The notes beneath the pieces were generated by a model. It had not been told where the DNA came from and did no database searches. It saw nothing but the letters and a program-made list of their open reading frames with translations. Made by a program: the position numbers and the translations under genes. Below, piece after piece: positions 34,731-43,352 of a stretch of DNA of 64,000 nucleotides; within the stretch, counting starts at the first letter, position 1, and every line of letters starts with the position of its first letter. Source of the DNA: Bacteroides timonensis (lineage in GTDB: Bacteria > Bacteroidota > Bacteroidia > Bacteroidales > Bacteroidaceae); contig NZ_CBVI010000086.1 of NCBI RefSeq assembly GCF_000513195.1, forward strand, positions 1-64,000, given 5' to 3'.

Positions 34731-35768
34731 TTAGAAATACTTTGTTATAGAAGCATGTGCGAAGTCATCCATTTCATTAATCATGCGTATGGCGGACTGC
34801 ACAATGGGATATGCACAGATGGCACCTGTTCCTTCACCCAAACGCAGACCTAAATTTAAAAGCGGTCTGGCTTCCATGTGATCGAGTAGCAGTTTATGAC
34901 CTGTTTCATCTCCACAATGTCCGAAAATAGCATAATGCAGTACTTCCGGATATAATTTGCTGGCAGCCAGAATACAGTTTGTCATAATGAATCCATCTAC
35001 CATAATAACTATTCCAAGTTCGGCTGCCTGAAGCATAGCACCTACTGCCATCACCATTTCCAGACCTCCAAAATAGCGGATGATATCATGGGGAGAACGA
35101 TCTCCTCTGTAGTTATCTAATGACTGTTTTAATACTTCATATTTATGGCGGATACCGACATTATCTAGTCCGCTTCCCGCGCCTACACATTGTTCCAGAG
35201 GAATATTTGTAAAGCAAGTCATCCACAGGGATGAGGAAGATGTATTTCCAATACCCATTTCCCCAAAACTGAGTATATTGCTACCTTCTTTATGGCAATT
35301 GTGTACCACTTCTGCACCGCGCTCCAGGCATAGTTCCATTTCCTCCTCTGTCATAGCAGCTTCATGCAGATAATTTCGGGTACTTTTCCGCACTTTCATG
35401 TCGATGATGCCTGTATCATAAGGTAAATCATAATCTACACCGGCATCTACTATTTTCAGGGTAAATCCATGCTGTCGGCAAAGGAAATTCACTCCGGCAC
35501 CTCCATGTAAGAAATTACTAATCTGTTGCCAGGTAACTTCTTTAGGCGAAAGGCTGACACCTTCGTCTACAATGCCATGATCAGCGGCAAAGATAATATT
35601 CTGTGGATGTTGCAGGGTGGGAGACAGGGTTTGTTGTATCCAGCCTATTTGCAAAGCCAGTTCTTCGAGAGTACCCAATGAACCTTTGGGTTTAGTCAGA
35701 TTATTGATTTTATCAATCAATGCTGGACGGATATTCTCGTCCGGACGTATTATCTTAAATGTTTTCAT
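34731..35768 (-). CDS. cobT: nicotinate-nucleotide--dimethylbenzimidazole phosphoribosyltransferase
   Basis: A 345-aa CobT that activates the lower-ligand base as alpha-ribotide. Seen are LTKPKGSLGTLEELA (about 28-42), FAADHGIVDEGVS (about 65), the glycine-rich GEMGIGNTSSSS (about 169-180), GHCGDETGHKLLLDHM (about 289) and LRLGEGTGA (about 315), which includes the expected catalytic glutamate. The lower ligand actually used cannot be read from the sequence. It is the second gene of cobU-cobT-cobS-cobC. Confidence 0.95.
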   Translation of the reverse strand: MKTFKIIRPDENIRPALIDKINNLTKPKGSLGTLEELALQIGWIQQTLSPTLQHPQNIIFAADHGIVDEGVSLSPKEVTWQQISNFLHGGAGVNFLCRQHGFTLKIVDAGVDYDLPYDTGIIDMKVRKSTRNYLHEAAMTEEEMELCLERGAEVVHNCHKEGSNILSFGEMGIGNTSSSSLWMTCFTNIPLEQCVGAGSGLDNVGIRHKYEVLKQSLDNYRGDRSPHDIIRYFGGLEMVMAVGAMLQAAELGIVIMVDGFIMTNCILAASKLYPEVLHYAIFGHCGDETGHKLLLDHMEARPLLNLGLRLGEGTGAICAYPIVQSAIRMINEMDDFAHASITKYF

Positions 35769-35834
35769 ATGTATATTTATAATTTTGGATCTTACTATTT
35801 TATTATCTTACCATTCTGTCATTTTTCCTTCTCT

Positions 35835-36344
35835 CTATTTCACTTTCACCGGAATCCCCGATACCATCAACCATACTTCATCAGCGTGTTCGGCGATGTA
35901 CTGGTTCATCCAACCTTGCATATCTGTGAACTTACGCTGAACTTCGTTTTCTGAAGTAGCCCCCATACCTATTTCATTAGTAACAAAGATGAAGGTGGCA
36001 TCTTGCGCTGTAAAACGGTCGAATTCTTCTTTGGCGGCTGTCAGGGCGCTATCAGTATTTGCATTTACATCAAAGAAGAAGTTTGTACACCATAAGGTAA
36101 CACAGTCTATCAGTACAGTCCGTCCGCTCAATTGATGGCGGCTTAGCTCTTTTTCCTCCTCTATATTTGTCCATTCCGGTCCGCGTCTTTGTTGATGGCG
36201 AATTACGCGTTGTCGGAATTCTTCATCCCAAATACGTGCGGTAGCAAGGTAAACAGGAGTAGGAGAGAGACTTAACGCCAGTTTTTCCGCATGGCTACTT
36301 TTACCGGAGCGGGCACCTCCGGTAATGAGTATGATTCGTTTCAT
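35835..36344 (-). CDS. cobU: adenosylcobinamide kinase/guanylyltransferase
   Basis: A 169-aa CobU/CobP enzyme that phosphorylates adenosylcobinamide and transfers GMP to it. The P-loop ITGGARSGKSSHAEKLAL (about 6-23), the ATARIWDEEFRQRVIRHQQRR segment split around RIWDEE (about 35-55, with the guanylylated histidine region) and FVTNEIGMGATSEN (about 118-131) are all present. First gene of the leftward operon, 66 nt before cobT. It is divergent from the tRNA-Gly/proS unit, and no B12 riboswitch was seen in its short upstream region. Confidence 0.95.
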   Translation of the reverse strand: MKRIILITGGARSGKSSHAEKLALSLSPTPVYLATARIWDEEFRQRVIRHQQRRGPEWTNIEEEKELSRHQLSGRTVLIDCVTLWCTNFFFDVNANTDSALTAAKEEFDRFTAQDATFIFVTNEIGMGATSENEVQRKFTDMQGWMNQYIAEHADEVWLMVSGIPVKVK

Positions 36345-36384
36345 ATTTTTTTCACTTTAGTGGCTGTAAAAGTACATTTTTATT

Positions 36385-36415
36385 TTTGAATATAAAAAAA
36401 CTTCTTTTACCTTTG
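36385..36415 (+). promoter_or_regulatory. consensus promoter of tRNA-Gly/proS
   Basis: TTTG (36385-36388), 19 nt, then TACCTTTG (36408-36415) is a full match to the Bacteroides promoter. The predicted start is near 36423, about 16 nt before the tRNA. Confidence 0.8.
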
Positions 36416-36438
36416 CACCGTCTTTTTAAGAAAGCAAT

Positions 36439-36511
36439 GCGGCAGTAGCTCAGTTGGTAGAGCATCAGCTTCCCAAGCTGAGGGTCGCGAGTTCGAGCCT
36501 CGTTTGCCGCT
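36439..36511 (+). tRNA. tRNA-Gly (anticodon CCC)
   Basis: A 73-nt cloverleaf. The acceptor arm GCGGCAG pairs with TTGCCGC (one G-T), with discriminator T. The D-arm is GCTCAGTTGGTAGAGC. The anticodon stem TCAGC/GCTGA holds loop TTCCCAA, and the T-arm carries GTTCGAGCC. The anticodon CCC reads GGG glycine codons. CCA is not encoded. It lies 80 nt before proS and likely shares its transcript. Confidence 0.96.
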
Positions 36512-36590
36512 CTTGCCGAAAATGGGGAAGTTACAGATTTGTGGCTTCCTCATTTTGTATAATCCGAAAAACTTTAAAAAACAAAATAAA

Positions 36591-38084
36591 ATGGCAGTAG
36601 AATTAAAAGACCTGACCAAACGCAGCGAGAATTATTCGCAGTGGTATAATGAACTGGTGGTAAAGGCCGACCTGGCAGAGCAGTCAGCTGTGCGTGGCTG
36701 TATGGTGATTAAACCTTACGGATACGCTATTTGGGAGAAAATACAGCGTCAACTCGACGATATGTTTAAGGAAACAGGGCATGTGAATGCTTATTTCCCA
36801 TTGTTGATTCCGAAATCTTTCCTCAGCCGTGAGGCAGAACATGTGGAAGGTTTTGCAAAGGAATGTGCAGTCGTTACTCATCATCGCCTGAAAAATGCTC
36901 CTGACGGTAGCGGAGTTATTGTGGATCCGGAAGCTAAGTTGGAAGAAGAACTGATCATCCGCCCTACTTCAGAAACCATCATTTGGAATACTTATAAGAA
37001 TTGGATTAATTCTTATCGTGACCTGCCTATCTTGTGTAACCAATGGGCCAACGTAATGCGTTGGGAAATGCGTACCCGCCTTTTCCTGCGTACAGCTGAA
37101 TTTTTGTGGCAGGAAGGGCATACTGCACATGCTACCCGTGAGGAAGCTGAAGAAGAAGCAGTACGTATGCTGAATGTATATGCCGAGTTTGCCGAAAAGT
37201 ACATGGCGGTTCCCGTAGTGAAAGGTGTAAAATCGGCTAATGAACGTTTTGCCGGTGCACTGGATACTTATACCATTGAAGCTATGATGCAGGATGGGAA
37301 AGCCTTGCAAAGTGGTACGTCTCACTTCCTTGGACAGAATTTCGCCAAGGCATTTGACGTGCAATTCGTGAATAAGGAAAACAAAATGGAATATGTTTGG
37401 GCTACTTCATGGGGGGTATCTACTCGCCTGATGGGTGCACTGATCATGACTCACTCTGATGACAACGGACTTGTACTGCCGCCGCATCTGGCTCCAATAC
37501 AGGTGGTTATCGTGCCTATCTATAAGAACGCAGAGATGCTGCAAAAGATTAACGAGAAAGTAGCAGGCATTGTTGCTAAACTGAAGTCTATGGGTATTTC
37601 TGTTAAGTATGACAATGCTGATAACAAACGTCCGGGCTTCAAATTTGCTGATTATGAACTGAAAGGTGTGCCGGTACGTCTTGTTATGGGTGGTCGTGAT
37701 TTGGAGAACAATACAATGGAAGTTATGCGTCGCGATACATTGGAGAAAGAAACTCTTTCTTGCGACGGCATCGAAGAATATGTAAAGAACCTGTTGGAAG
37801 AAATCCAGACTAATATCTATCAGAAAGCCCTTAACTACCGTAACTCTCATATCACGAAAGTGGATAGTTATGATGAATTCAAGGAGAAGATTGAAGAAGG
37901 TGGATTTATTCTTGCTCACTGGGATGGTACTGTCGAAACAGAGGAGAAGATTAAAGAAGAAACAAAAGCAACTATCCGTTGTATTCCTTTCGAAACGTTC
38001 TTGGATGGTGACAAAGAACCGGGTACCTGTATGGTGACAGGCAAACCTTCTGCTTGTCGTGCTTTATTTGCTCGTTCTTATTAA
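36591..38084 (+). CDS. proS: prolyl-tRNA synthetase, archaeal/eukaryal type
   Basis: A 497-aa class II aminoacyl-tRNA synthetase. The start MAVELKDLTKRSENYSQWYN is chosen over an upstream in-frame ATG at 36504 that lies inside the tRNA. RPTSETIIWNTYKNWI (about 120) and the motif-2 region LFLRTAEFLWQEGHTAHAT (about 163-181) are typical of the short ProRS type 3, which lacks the editing insertion found in E. coli ProRS. The anticodon-binding domain is seen in the C-terminal third (VVIVPIYK, GVPVRLVMGGRDLENN). It is followed by a strong terminator. Confidence 0.96.
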   Translation: MAVELKDLTKRSENYSQWYNELVVKADLAEQSAVRGCMVIKPYGYAIWEKIQRQLDDMFKETGHVNAYFPLLIPKSFLSREAEHVEGFAKECAVVTHHRLKNAPDGSGVIVDPEAKLEEELIIRPTSETIIWNTYKNWINSYRDLPILCNQWANVMRWEMRTRLFLRTAEFLWQEGHTAHATREEAEEEAVRMLNVYAEFAEKYMAVPVVKGVKSANERFAGALDTYTIEAMMQDGKALQSGTSHFLGQNFAKAFDVQFVNKENKMEYVWATSWGVSTRLMGALIMTHSDDNGLVLPPHLAPIQVVIVPIYKNAEMLQKINEKVAGIVAKLKSMGISVKYDNADNKRPGFKFADYELKGVPVRLVMGGRDLENNTMEVMRRDTLEKETLSCDGIEEYVKNLLEEIQTNIYQKALNYRNSHITKVDSYDEFKEKIEEGGFILAHWDGTVETEEKIKEETKATIRCIPFETFLDGDKEPGTCMVTGKPSACRALFARSY

Positions 38085-38112
38085 AATATAGGATATCTTA
38101 AGATCTAAAGTA

Positions 38113-38148
38113 AAGGGCTGCACTTCGCACAAAGAAGATGCAGCCCTT
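38113..38148 (+). terminator. intrinsic terminator of proS
   Basis: The stem AAGGGCTGCACTT (38113-38125) / AAGATGCAGCCCTT (38135-38148) is followed by a short T-rich stretch (CCATTTTTA). It lies 29 nt past the proS stop. Confidence 0.85.
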
Positions 38149-38239
38149 GCCATTTTTACATCATTGTCATATCCTATACATGTTTCCGTAACACTGAATC
38201 TCCATCTTTGCGTCGTAATAAAAAAGAAAGGAGTTAGAT

Positions 38240-38422
38240 ATGAAACTGAATAGAAATGATTATGCTATTGAGGCAACTACCGATGGCGGCTATTACGCCT
38301 ATTTGAAAAGTAATATCATGTGCAGTGCGTACGGTGAAACACCTGATGAAGCCTGCGAGAACCTTGGTAACATTGTTGACGACTTCGTCACAGATATGTA
38401 CATGGTTGAAGAGTTTGTATAA
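38240..38422 (+). CDS. small HicB-like protein, orphan
   Basis: A 60-aa protein with a strong ribosome-binding site (AAAGGAG) 8 nt before its ATG. The pattern YAIEATTDGGYYAYL, then CSAYGETPDEACENL resembles the partial RNase-H-like fold of HicB antitoxins (GGYxAxxP, GETxEEA). There is no C-terminal DNA-binding domain and no HicA toxin gene on either side. Such short stand-alone HicB-like proteins are fairly common and their function is unknown. It is flanked by the proS terminator and a convergent outer-membrane-type gene. Confidence 0.75.
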   Translation: MKLNRNDYAIEATTDGGYYAYLKSNIMCSAYGETPDEACENLGNIVDDFVTDMYMVEEFV

Positions 38423-38497
38423 CATGTGTTCGATTCCATAAATTCTCTTGAGGTCATGTCCGCGTGAGCAGACATGACTTTGTGGTTATAGAGAAGG

Positions 38498-39274
38498 TTA
38501 GAAGAGTTGTGTCTTCAGTCCGAACGATAAGCTGAGATAATCTTTGGGCTTCAGATACTTGTTGGTGAATGCACTTACTATATACAGATCACAGGTACTT
38601 ATTTCATAATAAAAAGTAACGGCTCTTGCTCCCAGACGCCAACGTGGGGGAATATTATAAGTCAGACGTTGTCCCAGGAATACATGAATGCGTACCTTGG
38701 ATGAGAAGCCGTAATAACCTTTTGGATAACGTTCGGGCTCATGTGTCCAAAATTCACTGCCGAATACTGTATTGAAATACATGCCGCATGCTAGTGGTTC
38801 GACAGCAAATTCTTTTCCAAGAGCTATACTCCAAGGCATATAGTTTTGTTTCAGGGTCATGGTGATTTTGGTACGTTTGGAGTCGTACTTGGGCAGAATA
38901 CCGAAAAAGATATCCGTTTCCCACTGATTCCGTTTTCCATAATCCCATCCTGTACCCAAAGACAGCAATCCCATGTTACCGGCAAATTGCAGCTTTGTAT
39001 GTGTTGGTATCAGGCTTTCCCAGTGTTTACGATAGCGATGGACACGCTTATCATAACGGCTGGAATGTTTACTACTGATATCGGCACTGTCTATTTTTAC
39101 TTTTTCTTTCTCCAGCCACACGGTATCATGTTTTGTAATGATAACGGTATCTCTGAATACCCGGCGTGGCTCTATGGTTATTGTATTGGCTTCTTGTGCA
39201 TGGCCGGTCGACGAGCATACAAGAAGGAAGCACGTCAGTGCTTTAATAATAGACCACTTCACGCTCATATCCAT
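38498..39274 (-). CDS. DUF3575-like outer-membrane protein
   Basis: A 258-aa exported protein: signal peptide (SIIKALTCFLLVCSSTGHAQ), a charged linker with FRDTVIITKHDTVWLEKEK (about 40-58), and a beta-strand-rich region of about 150 residues. That region, including LQFAGNMGLLSLGTGWDYG, IALGKEFAVEPL and LSFGLKTQLF at the end, looks like a small beta-barrel. The C-terminal aromatic F fits outer-membrane insertion. It overlaps the upstream metallophosphoesterase gene by up to 32 nt (start at 39274 or 39268), so both are probably coexpressed. The family assignment is tentative. Confidence 0.6.
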   Translation of the reverse strand: MDMSVKWSIIKALTCFLLVCSSTGHAQEANTITIEPRRVFRDTVIITKHDTVWLEKEKVKIDSADISSKHSSRYDKRVHRYRKHWESLIPTHTKLQFAGNMGLLSLGTGWDYGKRNQWETDIFFGILPKYDSKRTKITMTLKQNYMPWSIALGKEFAVEPLACGMYFNTVFGSEFWTHEPERYPKGYYGFSSKVRIHVFLGQRLTYNIPPRWRLGARAVTFYYEISTCDLYIVSAFTNKYLKPKDYLSLSFGLKTQLF

Positions 39275-40049
39275 CAGGGGTTACAGTAAATATGTAATAG
39301 TTGCGGTGTTTCATGCAATCGCTCATGTAATACATCACGCCATCTTCAAAAAAATCTTCTTCGAATACGCGATGTTCATGCGCGGCAGTACAAAACAGTA
39401 AGTCAGGAAATTGCTTAATGGTATATTGAAATACTTGAGCTACATTATTGTTAAACTCCATGCAAAACGGTCGTATATGCATGGAGAAGATAGTGTGGTC
39501 GTACTCGTCACGGCGATTCTCTAACTGGGCATTGATGAACTCAAAATCAGGGATGGGGCGGGAGTAGTCGAATTCGATGGCATTGGTGTTTAGGCAGATA
39601 AACTTGATGCGACCGGCTATGAAAGAGAAATTGGGGTCACCGAATACGATACGAAAAGTCTCTTCGCCTGTACCGAGGCAGTCATGATTACCGATCAGAC
39701 CGACATAGGGAATTTTCAGCTTATTCATGATATCACGTTGCCACAGGAACTCGTCTGTGACACCGAAGTCGCTGTAATCTCCGCCATGGATGACAAAATC
39801 TATATCATCCCGTTTATTGAGGTGGTTGACAAAGTCCAGAGTTTCATCATACCAACGCTGGGAGTCACCCATAGTGACAAAACGAATAGTTGCCTTATCC
39901 TTGCAATTGGCCTCTATCTTTTCTATATTACGATTATTTATATCTGTCTGACCACTGATGCGGACATCATAAGGATGGTAATCTATCATATCGCAACCGC
40001 CCGTAAACAGGCCGATAAGCGGAATGAACAGGAGTTTAGATAGTTTCAT
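39243..40049 (-). CDS. metallophosphoesterase lipoprotein
   Basis: A 268-aa lipoprotein (MKLSKLLFIPLIGLFTGGC, lipobox TGGC). The calcineurin-like fold is shown by TMGDSQRW (motif I, about 59), HGGDYSDFG (motif II, about 88), GLIGNHDCLG (motif III, about 117) and TAAHEHRVF near the C terminus. The usual GHxH is changed to AAHEH, and motif I has GDSQ rather than GDxH. It probably acts at the outer membrane or periplasm on a phosphoester; the substrate is unknown. It overlaps the downstream outer-membrane-type gene. Confidence 0.85.
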   Translation of the reverse strand: MKLSKLLFIPLIGLFTGGCDMIDYHPYDVRISGQTDINNRNIEKIEANCKDKATIRFVTMGDSQRWYDETLDFVNHLNKRDDIDFVIHGGDYSDFGVTDEFLWQRDIMNKLKIPYVGLIGNHDCLGTGEETFRIVFGDPNFSFIAGRIKFICLNTNAIEFDYSRPIPDFEFINAQLENRRDEYDHTIFSMHIRPFCMEFNNNVAQVFQYTIKQFPDLLFCTAAHEHRVFEEDFFEDGVMYYMSDCMKHRNYYIFTVTPDGYEREVVYY

Positions 40050-40183
40050 GTGATATGATATAAGTATTGTATATAATCTCTTCTATTGAAAACTGGTTGC
40101 AAAGATAGAGTTTTCTTTTAGATAAATGATCGCCTTATTTTCCTTTTTTCTGTTCCTTCGTGCTGTACTAATTTCCAGAGTTG

Positions 40184-40220
40184 TCCATCTTTTAGACGGA
40201 GGTGTCTAATTATTAGACAC
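40184..40220. promoter_or_regulatory. tandem palindromes, candidate activator sites
   Basis: GTGTCTAATTATTAGACAC at 40202-40220 is a perfect 19-bp palindrome. The adjacent TCCATCTTTTAGACGGA (40186-40202 approximately) is an imperfect one with the same TAGAC half-site. They lie 55-90 nt upstream of the sigma-54-like promoter, a usual place for enhancer-binding protein sites. Confidence 0.6.
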
Positions 40221-40275
40221 TATTTATATACGTTTAAAAAGATAAATTGTTGATAATGAATGAATCTTAAGTTTT

Positions 40276-40289
40276 GGCATGCTTTCTGC
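40276..40289 (+). promoter_or_regulatory. sigma-54-type -24/-12 promoter
   Basis: TTGGCATGCTTTCTGCA has GG at 40276-40277 and GC at 40288-40289 separated by exactly 10 nt, the invariant sigma-54 spacing. The flanking TTGGCA and TGCA are close to consensus (TGGCAC-N5-TTGCA). Transcription would start near 40301, 34 nt before the ATPase gene. No Bacteroides housekeeping promoter was seen here. Confidence 0.6.
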
Positions 40290-40334
40290 ATTTATATAAA
40301 CAGAATATTATATAAGACTTTAATAATAAACATC

Positions 40335-41018
40335 ATGATTGAAATTAATGACATCAGCAAAGTATTCCGTACAACGGAAGTAGAAACAGTAGCATTGAAC
40401 CATGTGAATCTTGAGGTGAAAGAGGGAGAATTTGTAGCCATCATGGGACCGTCAGGTTGTGGTAAATCAACCCTGTTGAATATCTTGGGATTGCTGGATA
40501 ATCCGACGGAAGGTTCATATAAACTTCTGGGACAGGAAGTCGGAGACCTGAAAGAAAAAGAACGTACCCGTGTGCGGAAAGGTAAACTCGGTTTCGTATT
40601 CCAAAGCTTTAACCTGATAGACGAACTGAATGTATATGAAAATGTGGAATTGCCTTTGACGTATCTCGGCATTAAGGCTTCTGAACGTCGCCGGATGGTG
40701 GAAGATATATTGAAACGAATGAATATCAGCCATCGTGCCAAGCATTTCCCGCAACAATTGTCCGGTGGTCAGCAGCAACGTGTAGCTATTGCCCGTGCTG
40801 TGGTAACTAATCCTAAATTAATACTTGCCGATGAACCGACCGGTAATCTGGATTCTAAGAATGGTGCGGAAGTCATGAATCTGTTGACGGAATTGAATCG
40901 GGAGGGAACGACGATTATTATGGTAACACACTCTCAGCATGATGCTTCGTTTGCACATCGTACGATACATTTGTTTGATGGTAGCGTGGTGGCCAGTATT
41001 GCGGCACAAGGAGTATAA
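40335..41018 (+). CDS. ABC transporter ATP-binding protein (MacB/LolD type)
   Basis: A 227-aa ATPase. MIEINDISKVFRTTEVETVA is the usual start for this group; the frame extends upstream to 40260 across the sigma-54-like promoter, so the ATG at 40335 is preferred. Walker A is GPSGCGKST (about 41-49), the Q-loop VFQSFNLIDELNV, the signature LSGGQQQRVAIARA (about 141-154), Walker B LILADEPTGNLD, and the H-loop VTHS. It serves the three FtsX-type permeases encoded directly downstream. MacB/LolCDE-type systems act mechanically on periplasmic substrates rather than pumping across the inner membrane. Confidence 0.95.
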   Translation: MIEINDISKVFRTTEVETVALNHVNLEVKEGEFVAIMGPSGCGKSTLLNILGLLDNPTEGSYKLLGQEVGDLKEKERTRVRKGKLGFVFQSFNLIDELNVYENVELPLTYLGIKASERRRMVEDILKRMNISHRAKHFPQQLSGGQQQRVAIARAVVTNPKLILADEPTGNLDSKNGAEVMNLLTELNREGTTIIMVTHSQHDASFAHRTIHLFDGSVVASIAAQGV

Positions 41019-41038
41019 GTTTATAAAGAGATTGAACT

Positions 41039-43348
41039 ATGAAACAACTATATTATGTCATACGTACCCTGTTGCGTGGGCGCGGTTCGAATGTAATCAA
41101 AGTCATTTCTCTTGGATTGGGCTTGACAATGAGTATTCTGCTGTTTTCACGTGTGGCTTTTGAACAAAGCTACGATACTTGCTACAAGGATTATGGTGAT
41201 CTTTATCAGATATACTCCATATTCTCGGCTGAGGGTGAACAATTTGAACCGCAAAAACAAAACTGTGGTCCTGTGGCAGGTGCCATTCTGGAGAATTTTC
41301 CCAAAGAGGTAGAGGCGGCTACCAGCATTGCGTATTTTGTTTCTTCACCACTTTACAATGGCAGTGTACGCATCGATGCCCGGAAAATATTAGCCGATTC
41401 ACTTTTCTTCAAGACTATGGGTATTGAGGTACTGAGTGGTAATCCGGAAAAAGATCTGATGCAGAACGATGTCATATTTTTGAGTGACGATTTGGCTCAG
41501 AAAATATATGGTGGTGAGAATCCTATTGGAAAAGTCATTAGTTATAATAAGGAGTTGCAACTGACGGTAAAGGGCACTTATGTCGATTTGCCCGAGAACG
41601 CTACTATGCGTCCGGAGGCTGTTATTTCCATGCCTACAGGTTGGAGTCGTGGCTGGGGTAACTATTCCTGGCGTGGTGGTGACAGCTATTACGAATATAT
41701 CCGTTTTCGTCCGGGAGCTGATAAAGAAATCGTGAATGCCCGTCTGGATGCCATGATACAGAAATATCGTCCGGAAGAAGATAAGAAAGCATACGGTTAC
41801 ACAGCCTTTGTGAAACCTATCCGTGATGTGTATCGTGACGAAGATCAGGTGAAACGCATGGATAGCATTATGAGTATCTTAGCTTTGGCTATTCTTTTTA
41901 TCGCATCACTGAACTACGTGCTGATATCTATTTCTTCGCTCACTTATCGTGCCAAAGCGGTGGGTGTGCATAAGTGTAGTGGTGCAAGCGGAGGTACGGT
42001 GTTCTCGATGTTTCTTTTGGAAACGGGAATTATTATTGCGTTGGCCTTGGTGTTGATGGGGTTGATATTACTCAATTTCCAGGAGTTCATAGAAGATACT
42101 ACCGCAGCCAAGTTGAGTGTACTTTTTGCTCCGGACCGTATCTGGGTGCCGCTTGTTGTGGTGCTGGTTCTGTTCATTGTAGGTGGAATTCTGCCGGGCA
42201 GGCTGTTTGCCCGCATACCTGTGTCTCAGGTGTTCCGCCGCTATACGGAGGGTAAGAAGGGATGGAAACGTCCGTTACTTTTCGTTCAGTTTGCGGGTGT
42301 GGCCTTCATTTGTGGACTGATGTATGTGGTGATGGCGCAGTACAATTATGTGAAAGATAAAGATATGGGCTATAATCCGCAGCGTGTAGCCATTGGCAGT
42401 ATTTATTTCGGTGGCGAAGAGGAGAGTGGTCCTGCCTTGCAATTCTTTCGCGGACTGCCTTATGTGGAGGAGGTATCTTCTGCTGTCAGTACCCCTGTAT
42501 GGAGCTATAGCGGTTCAATGATTGAAGGTGAGGGTGGACAATCGCTCTTCTCGACCCGATTCAGTTATGCACTTGAGGACTACTTTAAGATGATGGGGAT
42601 GACGATGAAGGAAGGGCGTCCGGCGCGTGCATCGGACGAAATAGTCGTGAATGAGGCTTTTGCGGAACGGATGCGTTGGGGAGACAAGGCGCTGAATCAT
42701 CCGTTGCGTACCGAAGGTCGAAATTTGAAAGTAGTAGGTGTACTGAAGAATTTCCATATAGGCTCTTTCTATCAGCCACAGGATGTCATTATGTTTGGCT
42801 ATACCCGTACCTTTGGTAATACTGTTCATGTACGTCTCAAGGAACCCTTTGCCGAGAATTTGCGTCGTCTGAACAAGGACGTCTCTGAGGCTTATCCTGA
42901 TAAGACGGTTGACTTCTATAGTATGGAAGATCAGATTTTGAACAAGTATAATCCGGTTCGTGTCTTCAGTAACGCCACGATATTGGCGGCATTGACTATG
43001 TTCTTTGTCATGCTGATGGGCTTGATTGGTTATACTACAGACGAAGTGCGTCGTCGTTCCAAGGAAATCGCTATTCGTAAGGTGAATGGGGCGGAATCTT
43101 CGGGAATATTGGAGTTGCTTTCGAAAGATGTCCTTTATGTAGCGGCTCCGGCTGTTATTATCGGCATTATATCTGCAGCATATATCAATGGAATGTGGAT
43201 GGATCAGTTTGCCGAACAAGTGCCGCTTTCCTGGCCGGTATATATATTGATAGCATTAGTTATTCTGTTACTTATCATCGCTTGCGTCATCTGGAAGTCA
43301 TGGCGGATAGCGAACGAAAATCCGGTAAACAGTATTAAAAGCGAGTAA
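41039..43348 (+). CDS. MacB/FtsX-type ABC permease, paralogue 1
   Basis: A 769-aa permease. It begins MKQLYYVIRTLLRGRGSNVIKV, a cytoplasmic helix followed by TM1 (about 22-42), then a periplasmic core domain (about 45-265). An FtsX unit with three helices follows (about 280-400, LSSLTYRAKAVGVHKCSGAS), then a second periplasmic domain (about 430-640), and a C-terminal FtsX unit (GLIGYTTDEVRRRSKEIAIRKVNGAE, about 660-685, in two parts). It ends NPVNSIKSE. The KEIAIRKVNGA motif is typical of the coupling helix. It lies 20 nt after the ATPase gene and is closely related to the next two genes. Confidence 0.92.
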   Translation: MKQLYYVIRTLLRGRGSNVIKVISLGLGLTMSILLFSRVAFEQSYDTCYKDYGDLYQIYSIFSAEGEQFEPQKQNCGPVAGAILENFPKEVEAATSIAYFVSSPLYNGSVRIDARKILADSLFFKTMGIEVLSGNPEKDLMQNDVIFLSDDLAQKIYGGENPIGKVISYNKELQLTVKGTYVDLPENATMRPEAVISMPTGWSRGWGNYSWRGGDSYYEYIRFRPGADKEIVNARLDAMIQKYRPEEDKKAYGYTAFVKPIRDVYRDEDQVKRMDSIMSILALAILFIASLNYVLISISSLTYRAKAVGVHKCSGASGGTVFSMFLLETGIIIALALVLMGLILLNFQEFIEDTTAAKLSVLFAPDRIWVPLVVVLVLFIVGGILPGRLFARIPVSQVFRRYTEGKKGWKRPLLFVQFAGVAFICGLMYVVMAQYNYVKDKDMGYNPQRVAIGSIYFGGEEESGPALQFFRGLPYVEEVSSAVSTPVWSYSGSMIEGEGGQSLFSTRFSYALEDYFKMMGMTMKEGRPARASDEIVVNEAFAERMRWGDKALNHPLRTEGRNLKVVGVLKNFHIGSFYQPQDVIMFGYTRTFGNTVHVRLKEPFAENLRRLNKDVSEAYPDKTVDFYSMEDQILNKYNPVRVFSNATILAALTMFFVMLMGLIGYTTDEVRRRSKEIAIRKVNGAESSGILELLSKDVLYVAAPAVIIGIISAAYINGMWMDQFAEQVPLSWPVYILIALVILLLIIACVIWKSWRIANENPVNSIKSE

Positions 43349-43352
43349 ATGT

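Noticed and set aside
38240..38422. HicAB toxin-antitoxin module
   Set aside because: Only a HicB-like fragment is present. No HicA-like gene lies on either strand next to it.
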